Under the pieces are notes generated by a model. That model worked only from the letters and a program-made list of their open reading frames with translations. It did no database searches and had not been told where the DNA came from. DNA of 64,000 nucleotides from Nocardia brevicatena NBRC 12119 (GTDB taxonomy: Bacteria > Actinomycetota > Actinomycetes > Mycobacteriales > Mycobacteriaceae). The stretch is taken from the NCBI RefSeq assembly GCF_000308495.1, contig NZ_BAFU01000086.1:62001-126000 (forward strand). Reading direction: 5' to 3'. Shown here piece after piece: positions 46,533 to 55,947 of the stretch. Position 1 is the first letter of the stretch. Each line of letters starts with the position of its first letter. A program made the translations under genes and the position numbers.

Positions 46533-47123
46533 TCATCTGCCCGTGACCACGACCACGACCCCGGTGCCGTCGCTCAATCCGGGGATCTTGGGGGCCGTGG
46601 TGGCGCCGAGATCTGCCGCGACTGCCTCCGCGGCCTCTCGCTCGCCCGGTTCGCTGCCGTAGTACACGGTGGTGGTCGGGATGATGGAACCCGCATAGTT
46701 GCCGGTAGAGGTATTGGTCCAACCGCGGCCGGCGAGTTCGGAGGCGGTATCGGCGGCCAGGCCGGCGACCGTGCTGTTGTTGAGTATCCGTACCGGTGTG
46801 GCCCGGTCCGCCCCTGAGGCCGACGGTCTCGCCGTGGTGCTCGTCGTGTCGGTGGGGGATTCGGCGGCCACGCCGGGCGTGCTGGTCGCGGTCACCGAAC
46901 CGCCCGTGGTACTCGCCGCCGCACCGGTCGTGGTGCGCGCGGGTACCTGGGGCACCACACTGGTGGTCGTCGGTCCGGCGGCTTCGGTGTCGTCCGAGTT
47001 CTCGGAATCCGCACTGGTCAGCGACATCGCGCCCAGACCGGCAAAGGTGATGGACAACGCGATCAGAACCATCGCCAGTGCACGCAGCGGCGGTCCACCG
47101 GAGCCAGGGTTCGAATTGCTCAC
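46533..47123 (-). CDS. LytR_C-domain membrane protein
   Basis: A 196-residue protein with an N-terminal helix (RALAMVLIALSITFAGLGAM), a Thr/Ala-rich extracytoplasmic linker (about 40-100) and a C-terminal LytR_C domain (VRILNNSTVAGLAADTASEL, TTTVYYGSEPGEREAAEAVA). The domain occurs at the end of LytR-CpsA-Psr ligases, but here it stands alone. From memory it corresponds to Rv0431. It starts 18 bp after the DUF3263 gene. Confidence 0.85.
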   Translation of the reverse strand: MSNSNPGSGGPPLRALAMVLIALSITFAGLGAMSLTSADSENSDDTEAAGPTTTSVVPQVPARTTTGAAASTTGGSVTATSTPGVAAESPTDTTSTTARPSASGADRATPVRILNNSTVAGLAADTASELAGRGWTNTSTGNYAGSIIPTTTVYYGSEPGEREAAEAVAADLGATTAPKIPGLSDGTGVVVVVTGR

Positions 47124-47141
47124 CTGGTGGAGCCTAGCGCG

Positions 47142-47489
47142 TCAGACCTGGAAGCCGAGACGCCGCGCGGCACGTGCCTTCTGCCTACTCGCTCGGAGCC
47201 TGCGCAGACGCTTGACCAGCATTGGGTCGGCGGCCAGCGTCTCGGGGCGGTCGACCAGGGCATTGAGCACCTGGTAGTAGCGGGTCGGCGACATACCGAA
47301 CAGCTCGCGGATGGCCTCTTCCTTGGCGCCCGCGTATTTCCACCACTGCCGCTCGAAGGCCAGGATCTCGTGTTCGCGGCGGGACAGCCCGGTGTCGTAC
47401 TCGTCGCCGGGCGCCGGGTTCGGGACATCCGCACCCGCTGAAGGGCTGCTCTGGGTTGCGGGAAGATCCCGCGCCGCTGCGCCGTCCAT
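47142..47489 (-). CDS. DUF3263 family protein
   Basis: A 115-residue protein. The family core is LSRREHEILAFERQWWKYAG, then AKEEAIRELFGMSPTRYYQV and LNALVDRPETLAADPMLVKR. It resembles a sigma-like or HTH DNA-binding segment, but no function is known. It forms a unit with the LytR_C gene, as in the matching mycobacterial region. A TnpB-element relic lies directly in front of its start. Confidence 0.85.
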   Translation of the reverse strand: MDGAAARDLPATQSSPSAGADVPNPAPGDEYDTGLSRREHEILAFERQWWKYAGAKEEAIRELFGMSPTRYYQVLNALVDRPETLAADPMLVKRLRRLRASRQKARAARRLGFQV

Positions 47490-47505
47490 CTTGCTCCCTC
47501 GCCGA

Positions 47506-47690
47506 TTGACCTCCTCCCCTCCTGGAGAGGAGGGATCCCAACCCTCGCGAGTTGGGTTTCCTGTTTCATCGCAGGCAGCCGGCAGGGCGAGCCCTGCACG
47601 GTCTTATGTCCGCTCCGCAGGCGTTTCGTGTCTCCGCTGGCCCGGCGGCGACGTTTCTGGAGCGTACCAGATGCGGTAGGCCTCCACCCG
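47506..47690 (-). mobile_element. relic of a TnpB element right end
   Basis: On the minus strand this stretch encodes a TnpB C-terminal tail (RNVAAGPAETRNACGADIRP), followed by ATGAAACAGGAAACCC, then GTTGGGATCCCTCC and AGGAGGGGAGGAGGTCAA. This matches the layout of the right end at 21053-21134 (GTGAAACAGGAAC, GGGAATCCCC, GACGGGGAGGAAGTCAA). The nuclease core is gone. It abuts the 5' end of the DUF3263 gene and probably overlaps its promoter. Confidence 0.7.
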
Positions 47691-47841
47691 AACACGGAGG
47701 GCTATGCGCTACGTTCCTCGGCCACCGTGTTGTCTGCCTCGAAACATTGAACCACGCGTGTCCCACAGAAACGCCCTCCTCGCCCCACGCGTGTCCACCC
47801 GCGCTCGGCGGGATCCCGACGGGCACGGCAATAATTGCCTC

Positions 47842-48429
47842 ATGTCAATCCTGCCCATCGTCATCGTTGGCGATCCTGTTCTACACCGCCCGACCGAGCC
47901 GGTGACCGAGACACCGGAGGAACTGGCCGGGCTGATCGCGGATATGTACGAGACGCTGGAGGCCGCCAACGGGGTCGGGCTGGCCGCCAATCAGGTGGGA
48001 GTGCCCAAGCGTTTGTTCGTCTACGACTGCCCCGATCAGGCCGACGACGGTACGGTGACCCGGCGCCGCGGGGCAGTGATCAATCCGGAACTGGAGACCT
48101 CGGGGATCCCGGAGACCATGCCGGACCCGGATCACGACGAGGAGGGCTGTCTGTCGGTGCCCGGCGAACAGTTCCCCACCGGTCGGGCCGACTGGGCTCG
48201 GGTCAGCGGGACCGATGAACACGGCAATCCGGTGCAGATCGAGGGCAAGGGGTTTTTCGCCCGCATGCTCCAGCACGAAGTGGGACACCTGAATGGGCAG
48301 CTGTATGTGGATGTGCTGATCGGCCGGAACGCCCGGGCGGCGAAGAAGGCGATCAAACGGAATGGCTGGGGTGTGCCCGGCCTGAGCTGGCTGCCCGGTT
48401 CCGATCCGGACCCGTTCGGGCATGACTGA
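47842..48429 (+). CDS. def: peptide deformylase
   Basis: Removes the N-formyl group from nascent proteins, using Fe2+ or Zn2+. The three motifs are [29 protein letters not shown] (Cys ligand) and [18 protein letters not shown] (HExxH). The 195-residue protein has an insertion ([13 protein letters not shown]), as in actinobacterial forms. ATG 47842 is preferred to a longer frame from 47704 because the family N-terminus ([14 protein letters not shown]) starts there. The last 8 bp overlap the GNAT gene. Confidence 0.95.
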   Translation: MSILPIVIVGDPVLHRPTEPVTETPEELAGLIADMYETLEAANGVGLAANQVGVPKRLFVYDCPDQADDGTVTRRRGAVINPELETSGIPETMPDPDHDEEGCLSVPGEQFPTGRADWARVSGTDEHGNPVQIEGKGFFARMLQHEVGHLNGQLYVDVLIGRNARAAKKAIKRNGWGVPGLSWLPGSDPDPFGHD

Positions 48430-49429
48430 TCCGGGGAGCGTCGAATCCACGGGTGGACTGCCCGATATCCCGCTGGGTCGTCGGGTCGTGCTGCGCTACC
48501 GGCTGCCCGCGGGTTACGCACAGTCGTACACCGATGTGATCGGTATCCTCACCTCGCTCGATCCGCCCACCGTCCGGGCCGCCGACGGGAATCTGGTGAC
48601 GGTGTCGCCGGATGAGGTGGTGGCGTTGAAGGCATTGACACCCCGACCCATCCGAACCGGAGAGATCAGGGCCCTCGAGGCCGCGGCGGCGAACGGCTGG
48701 CCGGGAACCCAGCACGCCTGGATCGGCGGTTGGCTGCTGCGCGCCGGACACGGCTACACCCGACGTGCCAATTCCGCGCTTCCGCTGGGAGATTCGTCGG
48801 GACCGGCACAACTGACCACGGACGTACTGCACCGGATCGGCGCCTGGTACACCGCGCACGGGCTGCCGGTACAGCTGGCCCTGCCGGATCGGCTGGCCAC
48901 CGTACCCCCGGGATGGAACAGCTGGGGCGAGACCACTGTGCTCGGCATCGACGTGGACAATTTCGTCCTACCGCAGGGGCCATCGATGGTGCGGATCGCT
49001 CCGGCACCGGATGTGGCCTGGTTGGAGCTGCACCGGTATCGCGGAGACGAGCCGAGCGGGCATCTCCCCGCGGTACCGCTGCCGGAGGTGTTGACCGCGG
49101 TGCGCGGCGGTGAGGTGGGCTTCGCCGCGCTCGGACTGCCGAAACCGATCGCGATCGGCCGCGGAGCGGTCACCGACGCCCCCGACGGGCGGCGCTGGGT
49201 CGGGCTGTCGTGTGTGGCGGTAGCGTCCGAGCACCGACGGCACGGTCTGGCCGGTCTGGTGTGCGCGGAGCTGGTCCGCTGGGGTCGCGACCGCGGGGCG
49301 ACACATGCGTATGTGCAGGTCGGCACCGATAACTCGGCCGCGCTCGCGCTGTATCGCGATCTCGGTTTCCTCGACCACCACAGCTACCGCTACGCCGTAC
49401 TCGGGACACCTCCGCCGTCGGACCGGTAA
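48422..49429 (+). CDS. GNAT family N-acetyltransferase
   Basis: A 335-residue protein. The N-terminal 100 residues form an SH3-like region ([20 protein letters not shown] and [20 protein letters not shown]). The C-terminal half has the acetyl-CoA motif [20 protein letters not shown] and [20 protein letters not shown]. The substrate is unknown. It overlaps def by 8 bp, so translational coupling is likely. From memory M. tuberculosis has the same pair (Rv0428c next to def). Confidence 0.88.
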   Translation: MTDPGSVESTGGLPDIPLGRRVVLRYRLPAGYAQSYTDVIGILTSLDPPTVRAADGNLVTVSPDEVVALKALTPRPIRTGEIRALEAAAANGWPGTQHAWIGGWLLRAGHGYTRRANSALPLGDSSGPAQLTTDVLHRIGAWYTAHGLPVQLALPDRLATVPPGWNSWGETTVLGIDVDNFVLPQGPSMVRIAPAPDVAWLELHRYRGDEPSGHLPAVPLPEVLTAVRGGEVGFAALGLPKPIAIGRGAVTDAPDGRRWVGLSCVAVASEHRRHGLAGLVCAELVRWGRDRGATHAYVQVGTDNSAALALYRDLGFLDHHSYRYAVLGTPPPSDR

Positions 49430-49475
49430 CTCCGCCGAGCCGCAGACCGCCCCCTCGACAGACAAGGAACACCCC

Positions 49476-50312
49476 GTGCGCCTGGCCACCTGGAACGTCA
49501 ACTCGATCCGCTCTCGCGTGGACCGGGTGACCGCCTGGCTGGAACGCCAGGACATCGACGTCCTGGCCATCCAGGAGACCAAATGCCGGGACGACCAGTT
49601 CCCGTTCGAGCGGTTCGACGAGCTCGGCTACGAGGTGGCGCATGTGGGCCTGAACCAGTGGAACGGGGTCGCCGTCGTTTCCCGGGTCGGCCTCGAGGAC
49701 GTGGAACTCGCCTTCCCCGACCAACCCGGTTTCGACCGCGCCGCCGAGGAGTCGCTGATCAGCACCCCGGTCGTCGAAGCACGGGCGATCGGCGCCACCT
49801 GCGGCGGGATCCGCGTGTGGAGCCTGTACGTGCCCAACGGTCGCGCCCTGGACGATCCGCACTACCGCTACAAACTGGACTGGCTCGCCGCCCTGCGCGG
49901 CAACGCCGAACGCTGGCTGCGGGAAGATCCACGGGCCAGGCTCGCGCTGGTCGGCGACTGGAATATCGCCCCCACCGACGAGGATGTGTGGTCGCCGGAG
50001 TTCTTCGCCGGCAAGACCCACGTCTCCCGACCGGAACGCGACGCCTTCACCGCCATTCTCGACACCGGTTTCACCGATGTGATGCGCCCGTTCGCTCCGG
50101 GCCCCGGCGTCTACACCTATTGGGACTACACCCAGCTGCGCTTCCCCCGGAAAGAGGGGATGCGTATCGATTTCATCCTCGCCTCTCCCGCCCTGGCCGA
50201 CACCGTCACCGACTCGCAGGTCGACCGCGAGGAGCGCAAGGGCAAGGGCGCCAGCGACCACGCCCCGGTGATCGCCGAATTCGGCGACGCGGTGGTTACG
50301 TCCGGTATCTGA
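49476..50312 (+). CDS. xthA: exodeoxyribonuclease III
   Basis: AP endonuclease and 3'-5' exonuclease in base-excision repair. The 278-residue protein shows LATWNVNSIRSRVDRVTAWL, DVLAIQETKCRDDQFPF (metal Glu), LVGDWNIAPTDEDVW (Asp, Asn) and GASDHAPVIAEF (Asp-His pair). GTG 49476 follows AAGGA, and the family N-terminus begins there. Confidence 0.95.
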   Translation: MRLATWNVNSIRSRVDRVTAWLERQDIDVLAIQETKCRDDQFPFERFDELGYEVAHVGLNQWNGVAVVSRVGLEDVELAFPDQPGFDRAAEESLISTPVVEARAIGATCGGIRVWSLYVPNGRALDDPHYRYKLDWLAALRGNAERWLREDPRARLALVGDWNIAPTDEDVWSPEFFAGKTHVSRPERDAFTAILDTGFTDVMRPFAPGPGVYTYWDYTQLRFPRKEGMRIDFILASPALADTVTDSQVDREERKGKGASDHAPVIAEFGDAVVTSGI

Positions 50313-50421
50313 GCGGTTCGGCGTCGAGCGTGACACCGAACCGCCTCGCGCACGACCGGAGCGGAAGCTGAGGCGGGCCTACCATGGACAGTGGCTGTCC
50401 GTCCGTTCTGCGGGAGGTGTC

Positions 50422-51618
50422 ATGGCTTTCTATCGACAGGTGGGGGCGGTGCCGCCGAAGCGGCATACCCAGCACCGTGACGGGCGAGGGCGGCTCTACT
50501 ACGAGGAACTGGTGGGGGAAGAGGGCTTTTCCGGGGATTCCTCGCTGCTGTATCACCGGGAGCTGCCGCCGGCTATCGTCGACTCGACGGTGTGGGAGCT
50601 GCCGGATCAGACGACGACACCGAATCATCCGCTACGGCATCGCCATCTGCGGCTGCACGAACTGTTCCCCACGGATACGCCGGCGGCCACCGACCCGGTG
50701 ACCGGGCGGCGGCTGTTGCTCGCCAATGCCGATGTACGGCTGCTGTACGTGGTCGCCTCGGGTGCGTCGCCGCTGTACCGGAACGCCATCGGGGACGAAC
50801 TGGTGTACGTGGAATCGGGTGCGGCGGAAGTGGAGACGGTTTTCGGTGTGCTCCCGGTGCGGCAGGGCGATCAGGTGCTCCTGCCGCGTGCGACCACGCA
50901 TCGCTGGGTGCCGAACGGGACGGAACCGCTGCGCGCCTATGTGATCGAGGCATCGAGCCATATCACGCCGCCGCGTCGGTACCTGTCGAGGTTCGGTCAG
51001 CTACTGGAGAATTCGCCGTATTGTGAGCGCGATCTGCACGGTCCGGTCGAACCGCTGACGGCGGAGGGAACGGATATCGAGGTACTGGTGAAGCATCGCG
51101 CGGCGGGGCAGGTGGTGGGCACCCGGATGGTGTACGCGACCCACCCGTTCGACGTGGTGGGCTGGGATGGGTGCCTGTATCCGTTCACCCTCGGTATCTT
51201 CGATTTCGAGCCGATCACCGGCCGGGTACACCAGCCGCCGCCAGTTCATCAGGCCTTCGAGGGAATCAACTTCGTGGTGTGCGATTTCGTACCGCGCAAG
51301 GTCGACTATCATCCGCTGTCGATCCCGGTGCCGTACTACCACTCGAATGTGGATTCCGACGAGATCATGTTCTACTGCGGCGGGGACTACGCGGCGCGGC
51401 GAGGTTCGGGAATCGGCCCGGGTTCGGTGTCGGTGCATCCGGGTGGATACGCGCACGGCCCGCAGCCAGGTGCCTACGAGGGCGGTATCGGGGCGGAGTT
51501 CTTCGACGAACTGGCGGTCATGGTGGACACCTTCCGGCCACTACAGCTCGGGGAGGGAGCGCTGGCCTGTGAGGACCCCGGGTATGCGTGGACCTGGTCG
51601 AGACGGGGCCCGCGGTGA
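50422..51618 (+). CDS. hmgA: homogentisate 1,2-dioxygenase
   Basis: Opens the ring of homogentisate to maleylacetoacetate in tyrosine and phenylalanine breakdown. The 398-residue protein is the shorter actinobacterial form. Fe-site residues lie in VPYYHSNVDSDEIMFYCGGD and SVSVHPGGYAHGPQPGAYEG. The cupin region VYVESGAAEVETVFGVLPVR lies before it. The stop codon overlaps the next start (GTGA), coupling it to fahA. Confidence 0.93.
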   Translation: MAFYRQVGAVPPKRHTQHRDGRGRLYYEELVGEEGFSGDSSLLYHRELPPAIVDSTVWELPDQTTTPNHPLRHRHLRLHELFPTDTPAATDPVTGRRLLLANADVRLLYVVASGASPLYRNAIGDELVYVESGAAEVETVFGVLPVRQGDQVLLPRATTHRWVPNGTEPLRAYVIEASSHITPPRRYLSRFGQLLENSPYCERDLHGPVEPLTAEGTDIEVLVKHRAAGQVVGTRMVYATHPFDVVGWDGCLYPFTLGIFDFEPITGRVHQPPPVHQAFEGINFVVCDFVPRKVDYHPLSIPVPYYHSNVDSDEIMFYCGGDYAARRGSGIGPGSVSVHPGGYAHGPQPGAYEGGIGAEFFDELAVMVDTFRPLQLGEGALACEDPGYAWTWSRRGPR

Positions 51619-52838
51619 AGGTGCGGGTCGAGGTACCGCGGGATTGCCTCTTCGGGCCCGACAATCTGCCGTACGGGGTGTTCGCGCCGGGCGGCGCGCC
51701 GTTCCGGGCCGGGGTGCGGATCGGCGATCACGTTCTGGACTTGGCCGCCGTACTGGACGACGAGGTTTTCGGGCGCCCGGATCTGAACGCCTTCCTGGCG
51801 CAGGGCCCGCGACGGTGGCGACAGGTGCGGGACCGGGTACGGGAACTGGTCGACGGGGAGATCGCGGCGTCGGCCCTGTTCCCGGCGGCGGAGGTGCGGA
51901 TGGCGCTGCCTGTCCGGATCGGGGACTACGTCGACTTCTACGCCAGTATCGACCACGCGATGAACTTGGGCAGGTTGCTGCGCCCCGACACCGAGCCGCT
52001 GCTGCCGAACTGGCGTCATCTGCCGGTGGGGTATCACGGGCGCGCCGGAACCGTGGTGGTGTCGGGAACCGAGATCGTACGGCCGTGCGGACAGCAGCGC
52101 GGCGACACCGGCGCTCCGGTCCTCGGCCCCTCGCAGCAGCTGGATATCGAGGCCGAGCTGGGTTTCGTCATCGGGGTCGGCTCGGACCGTCCGATGGCTG
52201 TCGACGAGTTCGCCGACCATGTCTTCGGGGTGGCGCTGGTCAACGACTGGTCCGCCCGTGATCTCCAGGCTTGGGAGTACCGGCCGTTGGGCCCGTTCCT
52301 GAGCAAATCGTTCGCCACGTCCATGGCGCCGTGGATCACTCCACTCGACGCGCTGTCATCGGCCCGGATACCGCTCGGCCCGCAGACCCCCGAACCCCTG
52401 CCCTATCTGCGTGGCCACCAGGACTGGGGACTGGATATCGAGCTGTGTGTGCGCTGGAACGGCGAGGAGGTGTCGCGTCCCTCGTACTCCCGCATGTATT
52501 GGTCACCGGCTCAGATGCTGGCCCATCTCACCGTCAACGGTGCCGGCACCCGTCCTGGCGACCTGTACGCTTCGGGTACTGTCTCCGGCCCGGCGAAGAA
52601 CCAGTGTGGTTCCTTCATCGAACTGTCCTGGGGTGGTTGGGAACCGGTCCATGTCGCCGGCGCGGAGCGCCGCTTCCTGCTCGACGGCGACGAGGTCACC
52701 ATCACCGCGACAGCACCCGGTCCTGTCGGCACGCGGCTGGGACTCGGCGAGGTCGCCGGCCGTGTGCTGCCCGCACGGGTCGAGGGCGCTTCGCTTCCCA
52801 CGGCGTCCGATGCCTGTGCCGACCGCTCGGAGACGTAG
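51615..52838 (+). CDS. fahA: fumarylacetoacetase
   Basis: Hydrolyses fumarylacetoacetate to fumarate and acetoacetate, the last step of the homogentisate pathway. The 407-residue protein shows YVDFYASIDHAMNLGRLLRP with the catalytic His region, PVGYHGRAGTVVVSGTEI, DIEAELGFVIGVGSDRP (metal) and VALVNDWSARDLQAWEY. GTG 51615 overlaps the hmgA TGA. A GTG at 51588 would lie inside hmgA and is less likely. No maleylacetoacetate isomerase is adjacent; actinobacteria often use a thiol-dependent one elsewhere. Confidence 0.93.
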   Translation: MKVRVEVPRDCLFGPDNLPYGVFAPGGAPFRAGVRIGDHVLDLAAVLDDEVFGRPDLNAFLAQGPRRWRQVRDRVRELVDGEIAASALFPAAEVRMALPVRIGDYVDFYASIDHAMNLGRLLRPDTEPLLPNWRHLPVGYHGRAGTVVVSGTEIVRPCGQQRGDTGAPVLGPSQQLDIEAELGFVIGVGSDRPMAVDEFADHVFGVALVNDWSARDLQAWEYRPLGPFLSKSFATSMAPWITPLDALSSARIPLGPQTPEPLPYLRGHQDWGLDIELCVRWNGEEVSRPSYSRMYWSPAQMLAHLTVNGAGTRPGDLYASGTVSGPAKNQCGSFIELSWGGWEPVHVAGAERRFLLDGDEVTITATAPGPVGTRLGLGEVAGRVLPARVEGASLPTASDACADRSET

Positions 52839-53335
52839 CCGAACCGGCCTTGTTTTCCGCGGCGAGCGGGGATCTATGGTCTGGGGGAGCGGGTTTCCGG
52901 CCGTCGACCTCACCGGGAACGGCGGCCGGGATTCGCTGGGCGTCGAGTCGGTACCGAAGACCGTGGCACCGAAGCCCGGGCCGCGGGGCTCGGCCCGTGG
53001 GTGCCCGGCATCGGCCGAATCTGGTGTGCCCTGGCAGACCTGGCTCGGCGAGGCCGATGGGCTTCTCGCCGGCGGCGATCCGGCGGCCGTCGATCGCGCC
53101 CTGAAGGCCATGTACACGATGAAGAAGATCGATGTGCGGGCCATGCGGGACGCCTACGAGGGTAGGACCGCGGGCCGAAACCGCTGCCCGGTTCGGGTCC
53201 GATCGCGGGAGGGGCCAGACCGGAGATGTAGACGAACGCTTATGCAGCCGAGAGTTCTGACGATGGTTCGTCTCGGTTGTGGTTGCTGTACTGGTTCAAC
53301 GCAAAGCCAACGGGTTTCGAACACCAGGAGCAACC
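52839..53335. other. intergenic stretch with VOC-like remnant
   Basis: About 500 bp between fahA and the NAD(P)-binding gene. Only the fragment at 53020-53163 resembles a known family. The rest has no supported gene on either strand. The ribosome binding site CAGGAG of the next gene is at 53325-53330. Confidence 0.45.
53020..53163 (+). pseudogene. remnant of a PhnB-like VOC protein
   Basis: This piece reads SGVPWQTWLGEADGLLAGGD, then AVDRALKAMYTMKKIDVRAM, close to the C-terminal end of PhnB-like VOC proteins (usually MxAMxTMKKIDIAALExA). The frame is open beyond both ends but loses resemblance at once, and the metal-binding modules are missing. Confidence 0.5.
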
Positions 53336-53959
53336 ATGCGAATCGCAGTTTTCGGCGCAACCGGTTCCATCGGACGGCATGTGGTCGAGCAGGCATTCGA
53401 GCGCGGATACGAGGTCACCGTCCTCACCCGTGACGCCGGCCGGGCCGCGTGGACCGGTCCTCGGCCGCACGTGGTCGAGGGGAACGTGCTGGATCCGGAC
53501 GCGGTGGAACGGACCGTGGCCGGTCAGGACGCGGTACTGGTCACGCTCGGCAACGGCCGCAAGGGAGTGGTGCGAGCCGAGGGAACCCGGCAGGTCATCG
53601 CCGCCATGGAACGGCACGGGGTGAAGCGGCTGGTCTGCCAGTCCACCCTAGGCGCCGGCGACAGCCGCGGCAACCTCGACTTCCTGTGGAAATACATCAT
53701 GTTCGGCCTACTGCTGCGCCCGGCCCACGCCGACCACGAACAGCAGGAGGAATATGTGCGGGCCGCCGATCTGGATTGGACCATCGTGCGACCCAGCGCC
53801 TTCACCGACGGCCCCCGCACCGGAAACTACCGGCACGGTTTCGCCGCCGACGAACGCGGACTCGACCTGAAGATCTCCCGCGCGGATATCGCGGAATTCC
53901 TGCTCGACCAGGTGACCGACCGCACCTACCTGCACAAGACGCCCGGAATCTCGAACTGA
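53336..53959 (+). CDS. NAD(P)H-binding SDR-like protein
   Basis: A 207-residue atypical short-chain dehydrogenase of the NAD(P)H-binding/NmrA-like type. The dinucleotide motif is IAVFGATGSIGRHVVEQAFE. It continues with ALERHGVKRLVCQ-like MERHGVKRLVCQSTLGAGDS and WTIVRPSAFTDGPRTGNY. It lacks the YxxxK of classical SDRs. ATG 53336 is preferred, with CAGGAG 5 bp upstream. The next feature downstream is the broken 5'-nucleotidase gene on the opposite strand. Confidence 0.85.
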   Translation: MRIAVFGATGSIGRHVVEQAFERGYEVTVLTRDAGRAAWTGPRPHVVEGNVLDPDAVERTVAGQDAVLVTLGNGRKGVVRAEGTRQVIAAMERHGVKRLVCQSTLGAGDSRGNLDFLWKYIMFGLLLRPAHADHEQQEEYVRAADLDWTIVRPSAFTDGPRTGNYRHGFAADERGLDLKISRADIAEFLLDQVTDRTYLHKTPGISN

Positions 53960-54019
53960 GGGCCGACGGCCGTATTCGAGGGGCGACCGCGCCGCACCGG
54001 GCGCCCGGGATCGGATCGC

Positions 54020-54282
54020 TCAGCGCCGCTCGATCCGCGGCATGGGCGGCCCGATCGCCCCTCGGGCGCGGAGATAGGTTTCGAGAGCGTCCAGGTCGGT
54101 TGGTCCGACGGTCATATCGACACCCCGGGTGAAGACATCGAATCCGTCACCCCCGGAGGCCAGGAAGTTGTTGGTGGTCACCCGGTAGCTCGCGACCCTG
54201 TTCAACGGCTGCCCACCGACCCGGACACTGTCGTCGAACACCTTATGTCCGGCGGCGCCGCGTCATCGTAGGCGTAGGTGAC
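54020..54282 (-). pseudogene. 5'-nucleotidase, 3' fragment
   Basis: The end of a bifunctional metallophosphatase/5'-nucleotidase. It reads VFDDSVRVGGQPLNRVASYR and TTNNFLASGGDGFDVFTRGV, typical of the C-terminal substrate-binding domain. After the transposon junction the codons give TYAYDDAAP, and then a one-base loss near 54255 shifts the frame before KVFDDSV. The 5' part lies across the transposon at 59739-61155. Confidence 0.9.
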
Positions 54283-54284
54283 AG

Positions 54285-54337
54285 GGGTCCGGGTAGAAAA
54301 CGGCCAGGATTGAACGCTGAACGCATTCACGCTGGTC
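54285..54337 (+). repeat. left terminal inverted repeat
   Basis: Starts GGGTCCGGGTAG, continues CGGCCAGGATTGAACGCT and ends CATTCACGCTGGTC. It matches the right repeat in inverted orientation with five mismatches. Confidence 0.92.
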
Positions 54338-54588
54338 GTGCCGGTAAGGAAGGATCGTGCCGCCAGGTATATGAAGACCGGTGTGGGTTTACCCGGCAGT
54401 GATCCGGAGGTCGTTTCGCAAGCTTTGTTCCAGAATCGTTGCGCGGTAACTACTTTCGGAAGAGGTGGGCCATGCCCGTCGGCTCCTGCGTCGGGGCTCC
54501 GGTCAGTACGGACAACACCATCCAGACCTTTGTCCTCGATCGCGAGCCTGATTCACGGTGATCTCGCCACTGCTCACGGTAGTTGTCG

Positions 54589-55947
54589 TCAGCCGCGCGG
54601 TAGCTCGAGTAGGTGCTCGGCGGAGGAGATGAGGATCGACTCGGGTGACCTGCCCCGGAAAAGCCGTGTCACCTCGGCTTCTGGCCACCCCGATATCCAG
54701 TGCAGCAGGTTTTCCCGGAACGTCGGCGGAACCCATATCCCGATCAGGCTCGGGTCATCGAAACGGGTTCTGTCGACGATTCCTATACCACCCGGGTTGG
54801 GGATGGTGTGACGGAGGTCCGTCACGGACTCGTCGAAGAGAATGATCGGATGGGCCGAGCCCGGAGTGACGTAGTACGAGGAGACGAACGAATCTTCACC
54901 CCTGACGTTTTTGATCGGGGCTTTGATCGGCTCTCCGTTGGCTGCGGCTCGTATTGCTACGGCATAGTCTCCAGGAGCTCCCAGGGATGCTTGCTCGACA
55001 TTCAGCCCGTCCAGGCCGTCCGGACCCCGCAATCGCGTGGTACCCCAGGATTCGCTCGTCAATATCCCAGGAAGATTCAGCTCGCCCGTCATATGTGTGT
55101 ATACTGTACTGCTACGTTCGGCCAGCGCGCCGAACGTAGCGAGCTGGGATCGGAAAGCTTCTCTTTGTGTGCCGTAGATATCGGAAGGAGCTACCCAGGG
55201 GAAGCGCTGTTCCTGTAGCGGCAGTGTTACACGCTGTTCCCAGGCATCCCACCCTGGCCTGTGATGATATGGATTCACAGAGAATTCGACGGTGTTTTTT
55301 TCGACATCAACCTCGACTCGTGTCCTGAGCCCTGGAATCACGTATGTGCCGCTTCGTGTCGGCGTTTCCGTGTGGCGAATGGAATTTGGTAGAGAATTCA
55401 GGAAGTCACCGTCGTACCTGGGTTCTTTGATAACCCTGTTCAATGGAATGTCGACATCCAAGGAACTCAGCAACTCGTCGGTTTCTTCTCCAGACATTTT
55501 GTTTTTCGTGATGATCTTCCTGACCGCTTCCCGATCGTCGGCCAGGATGGCATTCCGCATTTGCTCGCGCACTCTGCTCGATTTTTCGTACGCCTTGTTC
55601 GACTTGATTCTCTTTTCCGTGAGCATTTTCCTTAGTTGTTCGCGCGTGGCGTTGTCGCTCTGCGCCAGCGCGTGCAGCTGTCTGCCGCTGACACTCAATT
55701 CGACGGCGTCAGTGCCCTGAGCCCGTGCGCCGGGTGCACGATCCGCCCCCGTACCCTGTCCCTGCGTTCCCAGCCCCTCACCTGCTTCCTCGATCTCGCG
55801 GCCGCCGCCCTGGTCGAGGTGCACCTTCTCATCGACATCCTCCCTGACAAGACGAGTCATGCTTTCTTCGGTGTCTCCCCAGGCTTCCGTTTCCTTCCTG
55901 GTCAGGCGTTTCAGCTCTTCCTTGGCCCAGGTGAGGATCCTGGTCAT
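54589..55947 (-). CDS. transposon passenger: putative effector/toxin-like protein
   Basis: A 452-residue protein I cannot place in a family. Residues 1-190 are charged and helical (LTWAKEELKRLTRKETEAWG, REQLRKMLTEKRIKSNKAYE) with a Gly/Gln-rich break near 45-75. Residues 235-450 look globular: YTHMTGELNLPGILTSESW weakly recalls the HxT, NLPxIL start of DarT-like ADP-ribosyltransferases, followed by APGDYAVAIRAAANGEPIKA and IGIWVPPTFRENLLHWISGW. GC is clearly below the surroundings in the 55.2-55.6 kb part. ATG 55947 follows GGGTGAG, 17 bp after the recombinase stop, so it is co-transcribed with the recombinase. No immunity partner was seen. Confidence 0.6.
   Translation of the reverse strand: MTRILTWAKEELKRLTRKETEAWGDTEESMTRLVREDVDEKVHLDQGGGREIEEAGEGLGTQGQGTGADRAPGARAQGTDAVELSVSGRQLHALAQSDNATREQLRKMLTEKRIKSNKAYEKSSRVREQMRNAILADDREAVRKIITKNKMSGEETDELLSSLDVDIPLNRVIKEPRYDGDFLNSLPNSIRHTETPTRSGTYVIPGLRTRVEVDVEKNTVEFSVNPYHHRPGWDAWEQRVTLPLQEQRFPWVAPSDIYGTQREAFRSQLATFGALAERSSTVYTHMTGELNLPGILTSESWGTTRLRGPDGLDGLNVEQASLGAPGDYAVAIRAAANGEPIKAPIKNVRGEDSFVSSYYVTPGSAHPIILFDESVTDLRHTIPNPGGIGIVDRTRFDDPSLIGIWVPPTFRENLLHWISGWPEAEVTRLFRGRSPESILISSAEHLLELPRG

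Noticed and set aside
47566-47826. 86-codon minus-strand frame as a protein gene
   Set aside because: Only its last 30 codons resemble anything (a TnpB tail), so it is treated as an element relic.
53154-53396. Minus-strand frame before the NAD(P)-binding gene
   Set aside because: Composition is Arg-rich and it covers the ribosome binding site and start of the real gene.
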